Assembly: GCA_015698045.1 (NCBI GenBank)
Contig: BLAL01000193.1
Location: 1-64,000, forward strand
Length of the DNA: 64,000 nucleotides
DNA from: Rhizophagus clarus
Taxonomy: Eukaryota; Glomeromycota; Glomeromycetes; Glomerales; Glomeraceae
Direction: 5' to 3'
The position numbers and the translations under genes were made by a program. Shown here in pieces: positions 12,990 to 25,540 of the stretch (the first letter of the stretch is position 1; every line of letters starts with the position of its first letter). The notes beneath the pieces are model-generated. The model was not told where the DNA came from, did no database searches, and was given only the letters and a program-made list of their open reading frames with translations.

Positions 12990-13620
12990 TAAATGCTAAA
13001 TTTTTGATAGGAATAATAAAAAAAAAGTATTAGAACAATAGAATAATAAAGACATGATAATATATGAATAAAAAAGGTAAGAAAATAAAAGAAATAAAGA
13101 AAAATGAAGAGAAATAAAATGGAGTAAAGAAAACAAAATAGAGTAAAGAAAACAAAATGGAATACAAAATGAAGTAAAAAGAATAAAATGAAGTAAAGAA
13201 AACAAAATGGAGTGAAGGAAATAAAATAAAGTAAAAGGAAATAAAGAAAAATGAAAAAAGCAAAGAGTAATATAAAGGAATAAAAAAGATGAAGTAGGAA
13301 TGAAATTAAACTGAAAGGAATAAAGAATAATATAAAGGAATAGAAAAAATAAATAAAGTAAGAATGAAAAAAATCAGAACAAAAGTAATATAAAAGTACA
13401 GAAAAATGAAGTTAAAACAAAGTAATAAAAAGTAGCAAAAAAAAATTAAAAAAAATAAAGTAAATTAAAAAATAAAATAAATGAAGGAAAAATAAAATAA
13501 TAAAAAAAATGAAAGGAAGAATAAAAAAAGCAAAAGAAATGAAGAGATGAAAAAAGAATAAAAAAATAGAAAAGGGATGAAAAAATGAAATAAACAAAGA
13601 ACCAAGTAATAGCAAAATTA
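12990..13620. repeat. purine-rich low-complexity tract
   Basis: More than 600 bp of nearly pure A/G on the plus strand, with loosely repeated words AAATGGAGTAAAGAAAACA and AATGAAGTAAAAAGAA. Minus-strand ORFs are Phe/Leu/Ser-rich artefacts. Confidence 0.8.
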
Positions 13621-13640
13621 TATAAATATTAGCAGAATTA

Positions 13641-14017
13641 CCATATTCTCCCGATTTTAAGCACCACCTGAATTTAAGCACTACCCTGACTTTTGACCAA
13701 AATACTTAAAAAACAAAAATAAGCATCACCTCAGATTTTAATTTTTCTTTATTAAATTTCATATTTTATTCAAAATAAACTTTATTTACAATTAATCAAT
13801 TTAATTTCTCTTTCATCATATATTATCGCAATTTCGCAATTATATAGAACACGATAAAAAATTATTGGGATACACAAGTACAAAATTCTGGTGTGTAAAA
13901 ATGTGAAAAAAAAAGAATTTTAAGTAAAAAAAAAATACTTCTGAATTTAGGCACCACTCCCAACTTTAGCCAGAAATTTCCTTCAAAAATGTGATGCTTA
14001 AAATCGGAAGAATACGG
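13641..14017. mobile_element. 377-bp MITE with TA target duplication
   Basis: Terminal inverted repeats of about 27 bp: the left end starts CCATATTCTCCCGATTTTAA and the complement of the right end starts CCGTATTCTTCCGATTTTAA; both continue with GCAYCAC. The dinucleotide TA flanks each side (13,639-13,640 and 14,018-14,019), as in Tc1/mariner/pogo-type insertions. Sub-terminal TTAAGCACCAC words are repeated inside. Non-autonomous: no transposase frame. Confidence 0.75.
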
Positions 14018-14019
14018 TA

Positions 14020-14175
14020 TATTAAAATTGGTAGAGTTATATAAAATTAGTAGAATTATATAAAAATTGGCAGAGTTATATAAAATTGGTAGAATTATAT
14101 AAAGATTGGAAGAATTATATAAAAATTAGTAGAATTATACAAAATTAGTAGAATTATATAAAAATTAGTAAGAAA
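14020..14175. repeat. short tandem array, unit about 22 bp
   Basis: Seven or so copies of GTAGAATTATATAAAAATTA with small changes, starting just after the MITE. Confidence 0.8.
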
Positions 14176-14883
14176 ATATTAAAATAAAGTAAAATCTGAT
14201 TTTTTTTTATTTGATCTGTAAGATCTGTAATTCTGTTTTATTTAATTTTTAAGTTTTGTTCAATTACAAACTGATTTTTATTATGTAAAAAAAAGTTACA
14301 TATTACTCTATAATCAGTGTTAAACAAAATTAATATAAAAATAAAATACTATTATTAAAATAAATCAAAGTATAGTAATAAGATTTCAATAAAACTTATT
14401 AGTAATTTTAATAACTATAAATATATCAGTCAGTGGATATTTCATTTCACGTGTCGATCACTAATTAAAAATTGATCGACAAGTAAATTACTAAATATTC
14501 ATGATTAATGCAACGTGATTTTTTTTTTACACAACGTGGCAAAAATTTTAACGAACCTTTTTTTTTATACTTTCGTCTACACGCTTCAATGTTTTTTTTC
14601 ATAACACAATACTTTTACAATAAACTTTACTATAGCCGACTTTCTCCTATTTTTTTGGCATTATCTCTCAGATGCAACCCCTAAACAAACGTTAAATATT
14701 ATTTTATATTACCAATTATACGTAATTTTTTATGTACAATCGTGTTCATTAATCGCAAAAAGGTGATTAGGTTAGTAATTTTTATGGCAATTGCAGGATT
14801 TTTGATTTATTGTAATAATATTAGATTAAATTAAGCGTATAACTGACGTATATAAATATTTTTTTATTTGAAAAAGGTACAAT
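14176..14883. other. non-coding stretch downstream of a minus-strand gene
   Basis: AT-rich; no gene recognised. It would contain the 3' untranslated region of the gene ending at 14,884. Confidence 0.4.
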
Positions 14884-17298
14884 TTATTTGTCTTTATGAT
14901 AATTCCACCAATCTTTTATTTTTTTTTTAGTCCAAATTTCTGATAATTGTTCACAAACAGAAGCAATAGCATCATCTGGTAGTTTATCTTTATAAACTTT
15001 CAATACGGAAAGTATTTCCATCTCTTCCTTAGTAGTTCGATGCTTTTTTTGCTTAGATTGTGGCTTGGTTGTATCGGGTAGATTGTCTGTGGATTGTTCA
15101 TTCAAAATTTCATCTTGTGATGGTTGTGTTGGCATAGTAACAGGTTGATTTCTTGATTTTTTTTGGTTATTGTAATCTTTTACTTTCGTTCTAACTACTC
15201 CTACCGCTCTTCTACCTTTAGTATTTCTGCTTTCTATCTTTAAAACCTCCTGTCGATATATTCCTTCAATTCTTTCTAATCCATTTGGATAGCATGCAAT
15301 AAGACGGTCAAGTCCCTCCTGATGTATTTCTGTAGGTGTATATTTTTGAAATAATTGGTGTGATAATGGATCATCCATTCCAAATATTACTATTAGATCG
15401 TTAACAAGCTCCCACAAAGATTCTTGGCGTGAGTTAACTGCTCTTTCACTATGAGAAATCGAATTATCATTGAGATATTCACTCATCAAAAGATCTATTC
15501 TTTCCCTTTCGCTCTGGGAAGCTTTTATTTGATCTTTAAGATTTTTTTCATCAATAATATTTCCGCTTATATTTCCTTTAATAAACCTTACCCCAAATGT
15601 CTCCAGGGCTTCGTCAAATCCAAAACAAACGTGATGTAGACCACTATCAATATCATGCGGAATTTTGAAAGCACTACAATAATTTAATTTTTTTTCTAGT
15701 TGGGGATGAGCTGCTATAGTAGCAAGGAAATGTGCTATTGCTGTCGTATAATTTGATTTTGCTGCACTTGCATAAAGAGGTCCAGCTGCAGACAATGAAT
15801 CTCGTTGTAATCCAAAATTTCCAACACGCATTCCTATCCGATGAGCTTTCCAAATTCCAGTCCATTTATAATACAAATACCAGATCTGATTAGTAAGTGA
15901 AATTAAAAAGATATTTAATATTAATTTTATTTAGAAAAAGAAATGTTTTATTTTTAATCTTTTTATTTTTTTTTAATAAAATGATTACCTTAAGACAAAT
16001 ATGATCATTTTCTTCATCATTCATTATTTCAGAGAACAATAATTTTTTCTTAGTAATGTATATATTTATCGCTATTCCTACTGCCGCCCATATAAGATCT
16101 AATACCCGTGCTGTTGAACGATAATCTATTGCAGACTCAAACTTATCCAAAAAACGAACACCTAGGTGGGATGCTAGACTTAATAGTCCGTAACTAGAGA
16201 ATAGAACCAATAATACTGAACAAAAGTCTTTCGACGTGTGCCACTGGCCTAGAAGAGGTCTTATATATGGCCATTTTTCTCGACATTTAATTAACCGGTG
16301 AAATATCGCCTCATCTGCTACAATATCTAAGAATGAATCACTTTCCATTGCAAAATCTTTTTTATACATTTCAGCAACATGCAATATTTTCTCATCCGAA
16401 TTTGGATTTGATCCTGGTTCCAGAATTACAATATTGGGAGATTCACCACAAGATCCATAATCTAATCTATTAAGTATTTCACGTTTAATTGTTTCCGCAT
16501 TGAAATTTGTATTATATGTAAATTCTTCATTGATTTTTTTAAAATTTAACAGTTCATGTATGATTTGTTGAAATATTGTTAATGTATTTTCAATACCCTG
16601 ATTCATTCCGAATAATGAGGTTTCAGCAGTTAATTCAACAACCTGTTCTGGACCAGTTTTTACTTCAATTGGCAACTGAATTTGAAAAGCCATTCGAAGG
16701 GTTGCATAAGAACTGCCACGAGTAACATCGTAAATATTACCAAATTTGAAAGTTCTCTCTTTAAAATCAATGTTATCAATGATAGCTAAATTCCATATAT
16801 TATTTCCTTTAATTAGACGTTTTGATGGATCTGTTGTATTCATTCTAATTTTTGCAAGTTGTCGTTCATATCGATCTGTATGGGATGTTAAATGGAAAAC
16901 TCTCAACAATTGCCGAAAATAACCTAACAAACGTGGCATACGACTAAAACTAGCTAAAATTCGAGGTAGCCAAACTTTCAAATGAGGAAAAGCTAGATTT
17001 AATAATATTGATGTAATGAACGTTACAATTTTTATTGTTTCTTCTGGAATTGTAATTTTTGGTAATTTGTTATTTTTTTTTCGTTTAATATTGCATATTT
17101 TCATTCTTTTTTGATATATTTCATCAACCATTCCATAAAAAAAGTCATTCAAAAATTCTGGAAAAGCGTCATAATATTCTTGAAGAGTTTGTGGAGATTC
17201 CATGGCAGATTTTTTTGAATTGATATTTAATCGTGAGTTCCATAATTTTTGTCCAAATGTACGTCCAAATTCCTATTAGAATAAACAAAAAAAAATTA

Positions 17299-17336
<38 letters not shown>

Positions 17337-18405
17337 AAATATTTGCCTTATAATTAATAATTTCGTTTTTTTTAACTTCTTTTTCTTTAAAAATTTTTAT
17401 AAAAAGGAATTTTATCATAAATAAACTGGGAGGTTTATCAAGAATAATTTTTTCTTGTTCTTCATAATTTATTGATGTATTTGTGGTTGTGGTGGGAATT
17501 GTAGTAGCAAAATCAGTAATCTCATTAAATGTTAGTGGAAGAAGAATTTCAAAAGTTTTAATTAAAATATTTTTTTTGACATTATTATTTTCCATTTGTG
17601 CAATTTTTATTAATAAATTTCCTATAAATTCAAGTCCTTTTGTTATATCATCATCGTGTAATTTTTCAGTAATGCATGTTGTTGCACTCTTTCCTCTAAT
17701 TCCAGAGCGACGATGAATATGACCACCCAAATCCTCATAACATAAACAACAAATACTTTGAAGACTTTTAATATTTTCATAAGCTCGATTACATAAATTT
17801 TGATATGAATGTAACGCTTTACATTTATATTGCCCAATGCACGGCACTTGAATATTTTTTTTATTTAAATACCAAGTGTGTATAACGCATCCTACACCTC
17901 TGGAAAAGAAAGTTACATATTTTTTACAAGAAATACACTGACGCCATTGAATAATTCCTTCATTAAAACCCTTTTGATTTTTACTTAATGATTGATGCAA
18001 ATATTTATTATCAAATTGAAAATGTGAATCACATACCCCTAATTTTGATAAAACACCATCAACCTCTTTAACAGCATCCCTATCAACTTGCCATGTGCCA
18101 AATAAATTGCGAAGCTGTCTTAATTTTCCTGTTCCTTTACATCGCTGAAATTTTCCTTCAATAAAATCAATAATTACACATGGCATAAAATTTTGCTGTT
18201 CTAAATGATCGATAATTTCATCCATTTCATTACAAATTTCCTGTTCCTTAATTTCCTTCTCAAAGTTTTCAATTTCTTCGAAATTTACATCACTAAAAGT
18301 ACTAGTATTGTCAGTATCATCATTAATACAATCCAACATTTCATTAAACTTTAGTGAGATTCTTTCAGACTCACTAATTTCGTTAAAATTTTCTTCTTCT
18401 ACCAT
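14884..18405 (-). CDS. three-exon gene, Cys-rich protein with homeodomain-like tail, family unknown
   Basis: The exons fit together in one frame: 18,405-17,347, 17,272-15,989 and 15,885-14,884 (1059, 1284 and 1002 bases, all multiples of three), giving about 1114 residues. The second intron is GT-AG (TTAAG|GTAATC to AATCAG|ATC). The first appears to be GC-AG (TATAAG|GCAAAT to TAATAG|GAATTT). The N-terminal third is acidic, then Cys/His-rich (CISCKKYV, CIGQYKCKALH, SICCLCYEDLGGHIHRR), suggesting zinc binding. The middle has conserved-looking blocks such as LLGQWHTSKDFCSVLLVLFS and VRFLDKFESAIDYRSTARVL, and the last exon has FGFDEALETFGVRFIKGNI. The C-terminus (EILSVLKVYKDKLPDDAI ... WTKKKIKDWWNYHKDK) has the spacing of a three-helix homeodomain/Myb-like DNA-binding unit. 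Such architecture suggests a transposon-derived or DNA-binding protein, but I cannot name the family. All exons are intact, so the gene may be functional. Confidence 0.7.
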
Positions 18406-18559
18406 GTTTACAAAAGAAAAGGACGATTATTGAAGTTTACGATTCTTTTAGTCACTAAAAATAGGTAAAATGAAACTGAGAGATGCAACCCTTTAATAAG
18501 ATTATAAAAGAGGTCATTGAGTTTTACCTTTATTATTTAAGTTAGAGACGTTACATTGT

Positions 18560-18850
18560 GTAAATGTGGTGTTACATTTGACTCGCATTTTTTCATTTTT
18601 ACGAAATTTAGGCTGGCATTACGAATTTGGCCAAAATTATGAAAAATTTGGCCAAAATTATGATTTATTGATCGGCAATTTTAATTGATTTAACTAATTT
18701 TAGCTAACTTTTAACTATATATATACGCTATATATTTGAAGACAATGCTGCGCTAAAATTTTTAGATTGGCAAACATATTAATTAAAATTTCTCCTTAAT
18801 TTTTAGGGAAATTTCCAGTGACTGATATAGTATATTAAAATAATTATTTT
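18560..18850 (+). repeat. dispersed repeat X, copy 1
   Basis: Contains TTGGCCAAAATTATGATTTA, TTGATCGGCAA and an ATATATACGCTATATAT word and ends near ATTTCCAGTGACTG. Related copies lie at 32,480-32,735 (same orientation) and about 50,990-51,125 (inverted). Confidence 0.55.
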
Positions 18851-21800
18851 AAATTATTTTTATTTTACTTATATAAATTTAATATATCATTTTTACTTTA
18901 AACTTTAAAGTTATTATTTATAAAAAAATAATTATAAGTTAATAAATAATTTAAATTAATAAATAAAATAAAATAAATAAAATTACTAATAAAGAATACT
19001 ACTTACTTTGTAAAATCAGTAATTTCTACTGTATTATTATTAATATTATAATTATTTTTTAAAAGATTTTTTATAAAAGGATTAAGTAATCGAGATGAAT
19101 ATATAGCTTGTGGATGAGTAATAGTTATTTGATTATTTTTAATTAATAAAAAATTTGCTTTTCTATATTCTTGTGTTTTTTTAAATTGTTCTTCAATATC
19201 ATAATATTTCTGTTCTTTTTTCTCAAAATTTTGATCTAATGAATTATAAAATAATTTAATTGTATCTTTTATTTCAATAGAATTTGGTCTATTATCTGGA
19301 TTTGTATTCCAACATTTTTTTATTAAATTAATATAACATTTTGGTATAATTTTTTCATTTATTTCAGGTCTAGTTCCATTACATATACTTATTGCTAAAA
19401 TTTCATCATGAGCTTGATCAGCAAAAGGTTGTTTTCCAGTTGCTATAATATACATAATCATACCAAAACTATATATATCTGCTGCTTGTGTATAAGGTTT
19501 TCCTTTTAATATTTCAGGAGCTACATAAGGCATAACTCCATAAATATTTGTTTTACTAATATCATCAATTTTTTTGCATAATCCTAAATCAGAAATATAT
19601 GCATTATATTTTTCATTTATAAATAATATGTTTCCTATATGAAAATTACAATGAACTATCTGTTTTTGATGAATTTTACTAAGACCTTTAATAATATTAG
19701 CTAATATTTTTAATCCATTAAACCAATCAAAATTTTCATAGTTTTTATTTAAATAATTACTGAAATTTCCACCTTCTGCATATTCAAGAACCATAATATA
19801 ATCTTTTGTATCTGAATTTTGTGATATTCCATATATTTTAAGAATATTTTTTAATTTTTGATTTGGATATGCTTTAACCTATTAAATAATATATATATAT
19901 TAATATATATAATATAAATAATATTTTATTAAAAAATAAAAATTTATACCTCATTTATAAATTCATCAAGAAAATTTTGTGAATTATGTAAACATTTTAA
20001 CGCAACTCTTGTATTTGATTTTCTTTTCCAAGATTTGCTTATAAAATCATCATAATATAATAAACCATCTTTCCATATTGCTGAATATACTGTAGAAAAG
20101 CCACCTTTACCTATTTTTTTAATATTATTAAACTGATTATATGGAATCCATTCAAGTATTATTGATTTAGAATTATAATCAATATTTAATCTTGTTTCTT
20201 GAATTAAATTCCTAATTTTTTTATCTTCATGTTTTGTTTGACAAAATATACAGCTTCTACTATCTATTTTAAATTGATTATTATATTTCTCACCACAGTT
20301 TTCACAATAATATTTAAGTGGAAAAACTAAAATAATATAATCTTTTTTTTTTAGATTTTGAGATATTCCATAACTATTTTCCATCAAATATGTTATCTAT
20401 TTAAAAAAAAATCAATATCTATTAATAAATTATTAGTAATAAATTAAATTTACAAAAAATTTATACCTTATTTATAATATTTTGTGAATTATGTAAATAT
20501 TTTAAAAAAACTTTTTCATTTAATTTTCTTTTATATTTTTTGTATAATTTACTGTAATATAATGGACCATCTTTCCATATTGCTATAGCAAAACTATTAT
20601 TTTCTGCTTCATTAATATTAGTAAACTTATCATATGATATCCATTCAAATATTATATCATTATAATTACTAATTTTCAATTGGTTTTTTTGAATAAAATT
20701 ATCAATTTTTTCATTTTTACTAGTCCAGTTTGAAAAATTATTTTTAAAATAACTAATTTGGCATGGTTTACAATAAGAAAAATAATAGTTTTCATAACAT
20801 TTTAAACATTTTAAACAATATTTTAAAAAACATTCATTACTAAAAACCAAAATATAAACTTTTGTATCTGGATCTTGAGATAATCCATAAATATTTCTGA
20901 TATCATTAATATATGATTCAACCTATTAACCACAATAAATAAAAAATATTTTATTAGTATTTATCTAATTTTAATATTATTTTATATTTAAAATAAATTC
21001 ATACTTTAAATACCTTATTTAAAAATTCATCAGTAATATCTTGCAAATTATACAAATATTTTAAAACAACTTTGCTATATAATTCTTCTGTTAATATCCT
21101 TTTATTAGTATAAATTAATGGTCCATTTTTCCATATTGCTGTAGCAAATTCATCTAATTCGTCTTCTACATTCATTCCTTTAATTTCAGTAAATTCATTG
21201 TATGGTATCCATTCAAATATCATGTCATAAGAGCTAATTTGCAATTGCATTTTTTGAATGAATTCGTCAAGTTTTACATTTCCACTAGTCCAATTTGTAA
21301 AATTACTTTGAAATCGATCTATTTGACATTGTTTACACCATTTAATATCATTCTTATAACTATCTTCATATTTATTACCACATTTTTCACAATATTGATC
21401 AAAATATCTCTCATTAAAAACTAAAATATAAACTTTCGTAACTGGATTTTGTGATATTCCATAGATTTTTCCACTTTCTAAATATGATTCAACCTAATAA
21501 AATGCAAAAAAAAATGAATTAATATTTATCTATATAAGTTCAAGAATTAACATTTATTTTATTATTAATATAAACTATAAATACCTTATTTAAAAATTCA
21601 TCAGTAATCTCTTGTAAATTATACAAATATTTTAAAACAACTTTTTTGTATGATTCTTTTGTTATTATCCGTTTATTAGTATAAATTAATGGCCCATCTT
21701 TCCATATTGCTATAGCCAATTCATCTTCTACATTCATCCTTTTAATTTCAATAAACTCATTATACAGTATCCATTCAAATATCATATCATTATAATCACT

Positions 21801-23200
21801 GATTTTCAATTGCATTTTTTGAATGAATTCATCAAGTTTTACATTTCCACTAGTCCAATTTGCAAAATTATTTTTTAATTGATCTATTCGACATTGTTTA
21901 CACCATTTAATATCATATTTATACTTAACTTCATATTTATTACCACATTTTTCACAATAATAATTAAGATAACTAATATCAAAAACCAAAATATAAACTT
22001 TTGTATCTGGATCTTGAGATATACCATAAGCCCAAAAACCATTATAAAATGAATATGATTCAACCTATCAAAATATAAAAAAAAAAAATTAAACATTACA
22101 TTAATATTCTAAATTTATAGAAATTTTAAATACCTTATTTAAAAATTCATCATTAATATTCCGTAAATCATATAAAAATCTTAACCCAACTTTTTTATAT
22201 GCTGAATTTCTTATATATTTCTTTTCGCATTTATCATAATGCAGTGGACCATCCTTCCATATTGCCATAGTCAAACAATTATCTCCTGTTGGTTTAATAT
22301 AAACAAGCTCATTGTGTGAAATCCATTCGAATATCTGATCATAACTATTAATTTCTAATTGCAATCTTTGGATGAAGTCAACAAGTTTTATGTTTTCACT
22401 AGTCCAATTTGTAAAATTATTTTTTAATTGATCTATTCGACAACATTTATCCCTATACAGATTACCACATTTTTCACAATAATCATCAAGATAACTACTT
22501 CCATGAAAAAAATCACTAAAAACCAAAATGTAGACTTTTGTATCTGGATTTTGAGATATTCCACAAGCACTGGTTAATCTCTTAGGACGTCGCATATATG
22601 ATTCAACCTACAAAAATAAAAAAAGATTAATGTCACAGTAATATTCTCTATAAATAAATACGGAATATAATACTTTATTTACAAATTCGTCGGTAATATT
22701 TTGTATGTCGTATAAAAATCTTAATGTAACTTTTTCAAATGATTTTCTTATCCATTCACTTTCACTATTTTTATTATGATAATATGTTGGGCCATTCTTC
22801 CATATTGCTGTGGTTAAACAATTATCACCTATTTCTTTAATATTAATAAATTCACTATATGGTATCCATTCAAATACTGCACAATATCCGCTATAATTTA
22901 ACTGTTTTTCTCGGATGAAATTATCAATTATTTCATTCCCACTGGTCCAATTTGTAAAATTTTTTTCAATAATTTCCTTCCCATCGGAAAGGTCTACATG
23001 ATATTTTGTAAGTAATTCCATTGAATATTGAAATTTTTTGAACGAAAAAATAGTTGATTACTCCTCGATTTATAGAGTAAAAAAAATAGTACAAAGAGGC
23101 TAAATTTGGTTAACAAAGAAAATATGGCGTAATGATTTGTTTTTTGGCGTAATTATTGACATATTCCAATCATGGAATCAATTTGTCGATCATCCAATTT
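18840..23200. repeat. left arm of 4.3-kb inverted duplication
   Basis: The reverse complement of this arm matches 53,965-58,280 over the whole seven-exon kinase gene, its introns and short flanks (for example GCGTAATTATTGACATATTC at 23,144 against its complement at 54,030). Exon lengths correspond one to one. Confidence 0.85.
19003..23021 (-). CDS. seven-exon multi-pseudokinase / kinase protein (left copy)
   Basis: Exons on the minus strand: 23,021-22,674; 22,607-22,134; 22,064-21,585; 21,493-21,014; 20,922-20,467; 20,396-19,950; 19,878-19,003. All lengths are multiples of three, introns are short GT-AG (about 66-90 bp, 3' end usually TAG before GTTGAATC), and the joined protein is about 1186 residues. 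Exons 2-5 each encode one module: an ESY...YGISQ.PDTKVYILVF segment, a zinc ribbon (YYCEKCGNKY ... WCKQC), NWTSGN, then a degenerate kinase N-lobe (FEWIPYNEF ... AIWKDGPL ... VVLKYLYN) that lacks the glycine loop. Exon 6 has a normal loop (IGKGGFSTVYSA) and VALK; exon 7 gives the C-lobe (LEYAEGGNF, SDLGL, VAPEIL). The catalytic loop reads VHCNFHIGN: Asn replaces the catalytic Asp, so this copy is probably inactive as a kinase. The last codon precedes a GTAAGT, so another exon is possible. Confidence 0.82.
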
Positions 23201-23201
23201 G

Positions 23202-23690
23202 GTTATTTAAAATTACTAAAAACGGGGGGGTGTCTAAAGCCGTCTTCGATCACGTGATTTAGTATAATAAATTTTTAAGTGTATTTTAGCCTTTTTTTTT
23301 TAATTGGTAAATGCATTTCATTTATGTAAGAGAACATACATAAAAGTAAAATACATTAGAAAAGTTAAAGAAAACTTCACTATATACCAATATACAGGAA
23401 CGAGAAGGACAAGTTCATTAAAAATTTACATACATTTACCTTTGTCTTTAATCCCACCCCTTTCTCTTTTTTAATTCTTTTATCATAATTTTAATGTGAT
23501 TTATATTTTCTGCTTTAAACTTTTGAATTATCTATCTAATATATACCTATTATAATTATCTGCGAATGAAAAGAAGGATACATCATATAACTTTAATTTT
23601 TGTTACTCGACAGCACTTTTTGCACCAAATTTGGTTCTATATAACGTGTCGCTTCTATTCTTCGCTCGTTTGTTATATTCGTTCGGTTCC
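23202..23690. other. non-coding stretch
   Basis: AT-rich, with GGGGGGG at 23,224 close to the end of the inverted arm. No gene seen. Confidence 0.35.
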
Positions 23691-24176
23691 CTAACTTCTA
23701 TAATCTATCTTTTCTTCTTCCAGTCTTGTACTACACGATTCGTTCACGCGATTAAATTCTTGTATCGATTCTTCTAATCTTTCTTCTGAGTCTTTCATAA
23801 CGTCATCTATAATTTCTTTAGCATCTACCGTCGCGTAATTAGATGTATGTGTCTCAACTTCTTGTTCTACTTCTTGTAGTATCTTTTTGGATTCTATCAA
23901 TATTTCTTCGTTAAATTCTTTAGACAATTCCTCCAAATTGACGCTCTTGACTCTGCCCTTAGTTTGTCGTCCTTTCGGAATCTTTTTCGATGGGTAGAAA
24001 TTCATTTGATTTCTCGGTATCCACAGGTTGGCCTTGTCCAAGTTCAACGTTTTTAATGATTCTTCTTTGAAAACGAAAGATGCTTCTGCATATTTAATTC
24101 CGTAAAATTGAATTATTTTCGCGTATATCACCTTGTAGTCTCTGTAATATGTTGATAAATATGTTTTCATGTTCAT
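23691..24176 (-). CDS. hypothetical 161-residue fragment
   Basis: Family not recognised. The frame opens upstream of the ATG at 24,176 as far as about 24,276 (KAFGTIAINEYTQHKSYRRI precedes it), so this is probably the 3' end or last exon of a longer, possibly broken gene. The first half is mixed basic (IPKGRQTKGRVKSVNLEEL); the second half is Glu-rich and predicted helical (ILQEVEQEVETHTSNY, DVMKDSEERLEESIQEF). Base composition is less AT-rich than the surroundings. No membrane segment or catalytic motif is visible. Confidence 0.4.
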   Translation of the reverse strand: MNMKTYLSTYYRDYKVIYAKIIQFYGIKYAEASFVFKEESLKTLNLDKANLWIPRNQMNFYPSKKIPKGRQTKGRVKSVNLEELSKEFNEEILIESKKILQEVEQEVETHTSNYATVDAKEIIDDVMKDSEERLEESIQEFNRVNESCSTRLEEEKIDYRS

Positions 24177-24439
24177 GACGTTAGTATCACCTAAGATGCG
24201 TCTATATGATTTGTGTTGCGTGTATTCATTAATTGCTATCGTTCCAAACGCCTTGAAACCAGCGTGTTCTTATCTCTTTTGACTGATGACCTAGCACATT
24301 GTCAAACATGGATTATCTACACGAATGATTCCAGTTGACTGATATTTTAATTGTTTTGTAATCTTGAGTATCCATTCATAATTGATCTTCAACAGTTTGT
24401 GTAAGCGGCTTGGGAATATCATAAGAAGTCGGGTCAACA

Positions 24440-24600
24440 GGTACTGTGATTGTCTCTATGGCAAGCCGGGCTGGACAAAAAGGTCAGCGCTGGGCAGATT
24501 TGTTGTCAGACCGAGCCGGGTCTGACAAGGATCAGCTCGGTGGTGATAAAAATCAGCTCGTGGTGACAAAAATCGTCAACCCAGTGTGACAATTTTTTTG
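24440..24600. repeat. GC-richer short repeat
   Basis: An island with internally repeated words (CAGCTCGGTGGTGATAAAAAT, GACCGAGCCGGGTCTGACA), standing out from the AT-rich background. Probably a MITE or similar; ends not determined. Confidence 0.35.
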
Positions 24601-24939
24601 TTTTTTTTTTTTTTTAAAAAAAATTTACGTTATTTTTTAGAGTCTGGTATATCCTTGTCATTGTATTTACAATAGTTTTTATAAATCTTTGTATCCTTTA
24701 TATCAAAGTTATATTAACTTTAGATTTTAGAAGTTTGCTTAACTAAATGGGAGGAAACTTGCATTTTATAAACTTTGGAGGTAATACTATTTGTTTTTTT
24801 TGTTTTGTTCATTTTTTTGTTTATTTACATTTAATTGTGTTTTCCTAAATAGAATTCCCTTTTTTTTAGTTAGAACTTTATTTATTTCTTTTATTTGTAA
24901 TTTTGTTTTTTTCTTATTTAGGGTTCTTTTTTTTTTATT

Positions 24940-25510
24940 TAGTTTTCAGCTGCTTATTTTGGAGACAGATCACGGCTTACTTTGGAGGCGGATCAAGGCA
25001 GCTTGGACTTTGGAGGTGGAATATGACTTAGACTTTGAACTTTGAAGACAGATTATGGGTAAGTCTTGTTCATTTTTTTTTGTTTCATTTTCGTTTCTTT
25101 CACTAATTTCCAGTTCATCTTTTCATTTTCCTTTAGATTCTGATGATGCTCTTTCAAAATGGATGTGAGATTCTTTTTTTTATTTCGTTTTCAGCTGCTT
25201 GGACTTTATATTTTGGAGACAGATTACGGCCTACTTTGGAGCTGGATCAAGGCAGCATAGACTTTAGAGACAGACTGACTTAGGCTTTGAACTTTGGAGA
25301 TAGATCATGGGTAAGTTTTGTTCATTTTTTTTTTGTTTCATTTTTGTTTCTTTGTCTTCATTCACTAACTTCCAGTTCATCATTTCATTTTCCTTTAGGT
25401 CTGATGATGCTCTTGGTGAGATTCTTTTTAGTTTTCAGCTGCTTGGCCTTTAGATTTTGGAGACAGATCATGGCTTACTTGGAGGCGGATCGGATCACTT
25501 AAATGTGGAC
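24940..25510 (+). repeat. three tandem units of about 245 bp with splice-like signals
   Basis: The word CAGCTGCTT...TTTTGGAGACAGATYA recurs at about 24,957, 25,210 and 25,454, followed each time by GGAGGCGGATC-type sequence. The first two complete units also contain ATGGGTAAGT and, about 80 bp later, TTTCCTTTAG, which mimic intron ends. No continuous protein was found. Confidence 0.6.
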
Positions 25511-25540
25511 TTTTAAAAACCAAATTAGAAGGAAAATATA

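Noticed and set aside
12996-13681. Minus-strand hydrophobic ORFs resembling membrane proteins
   Set aside because: Phe/Leu/Ser runs come from an A/G-rich low-complexity tract.
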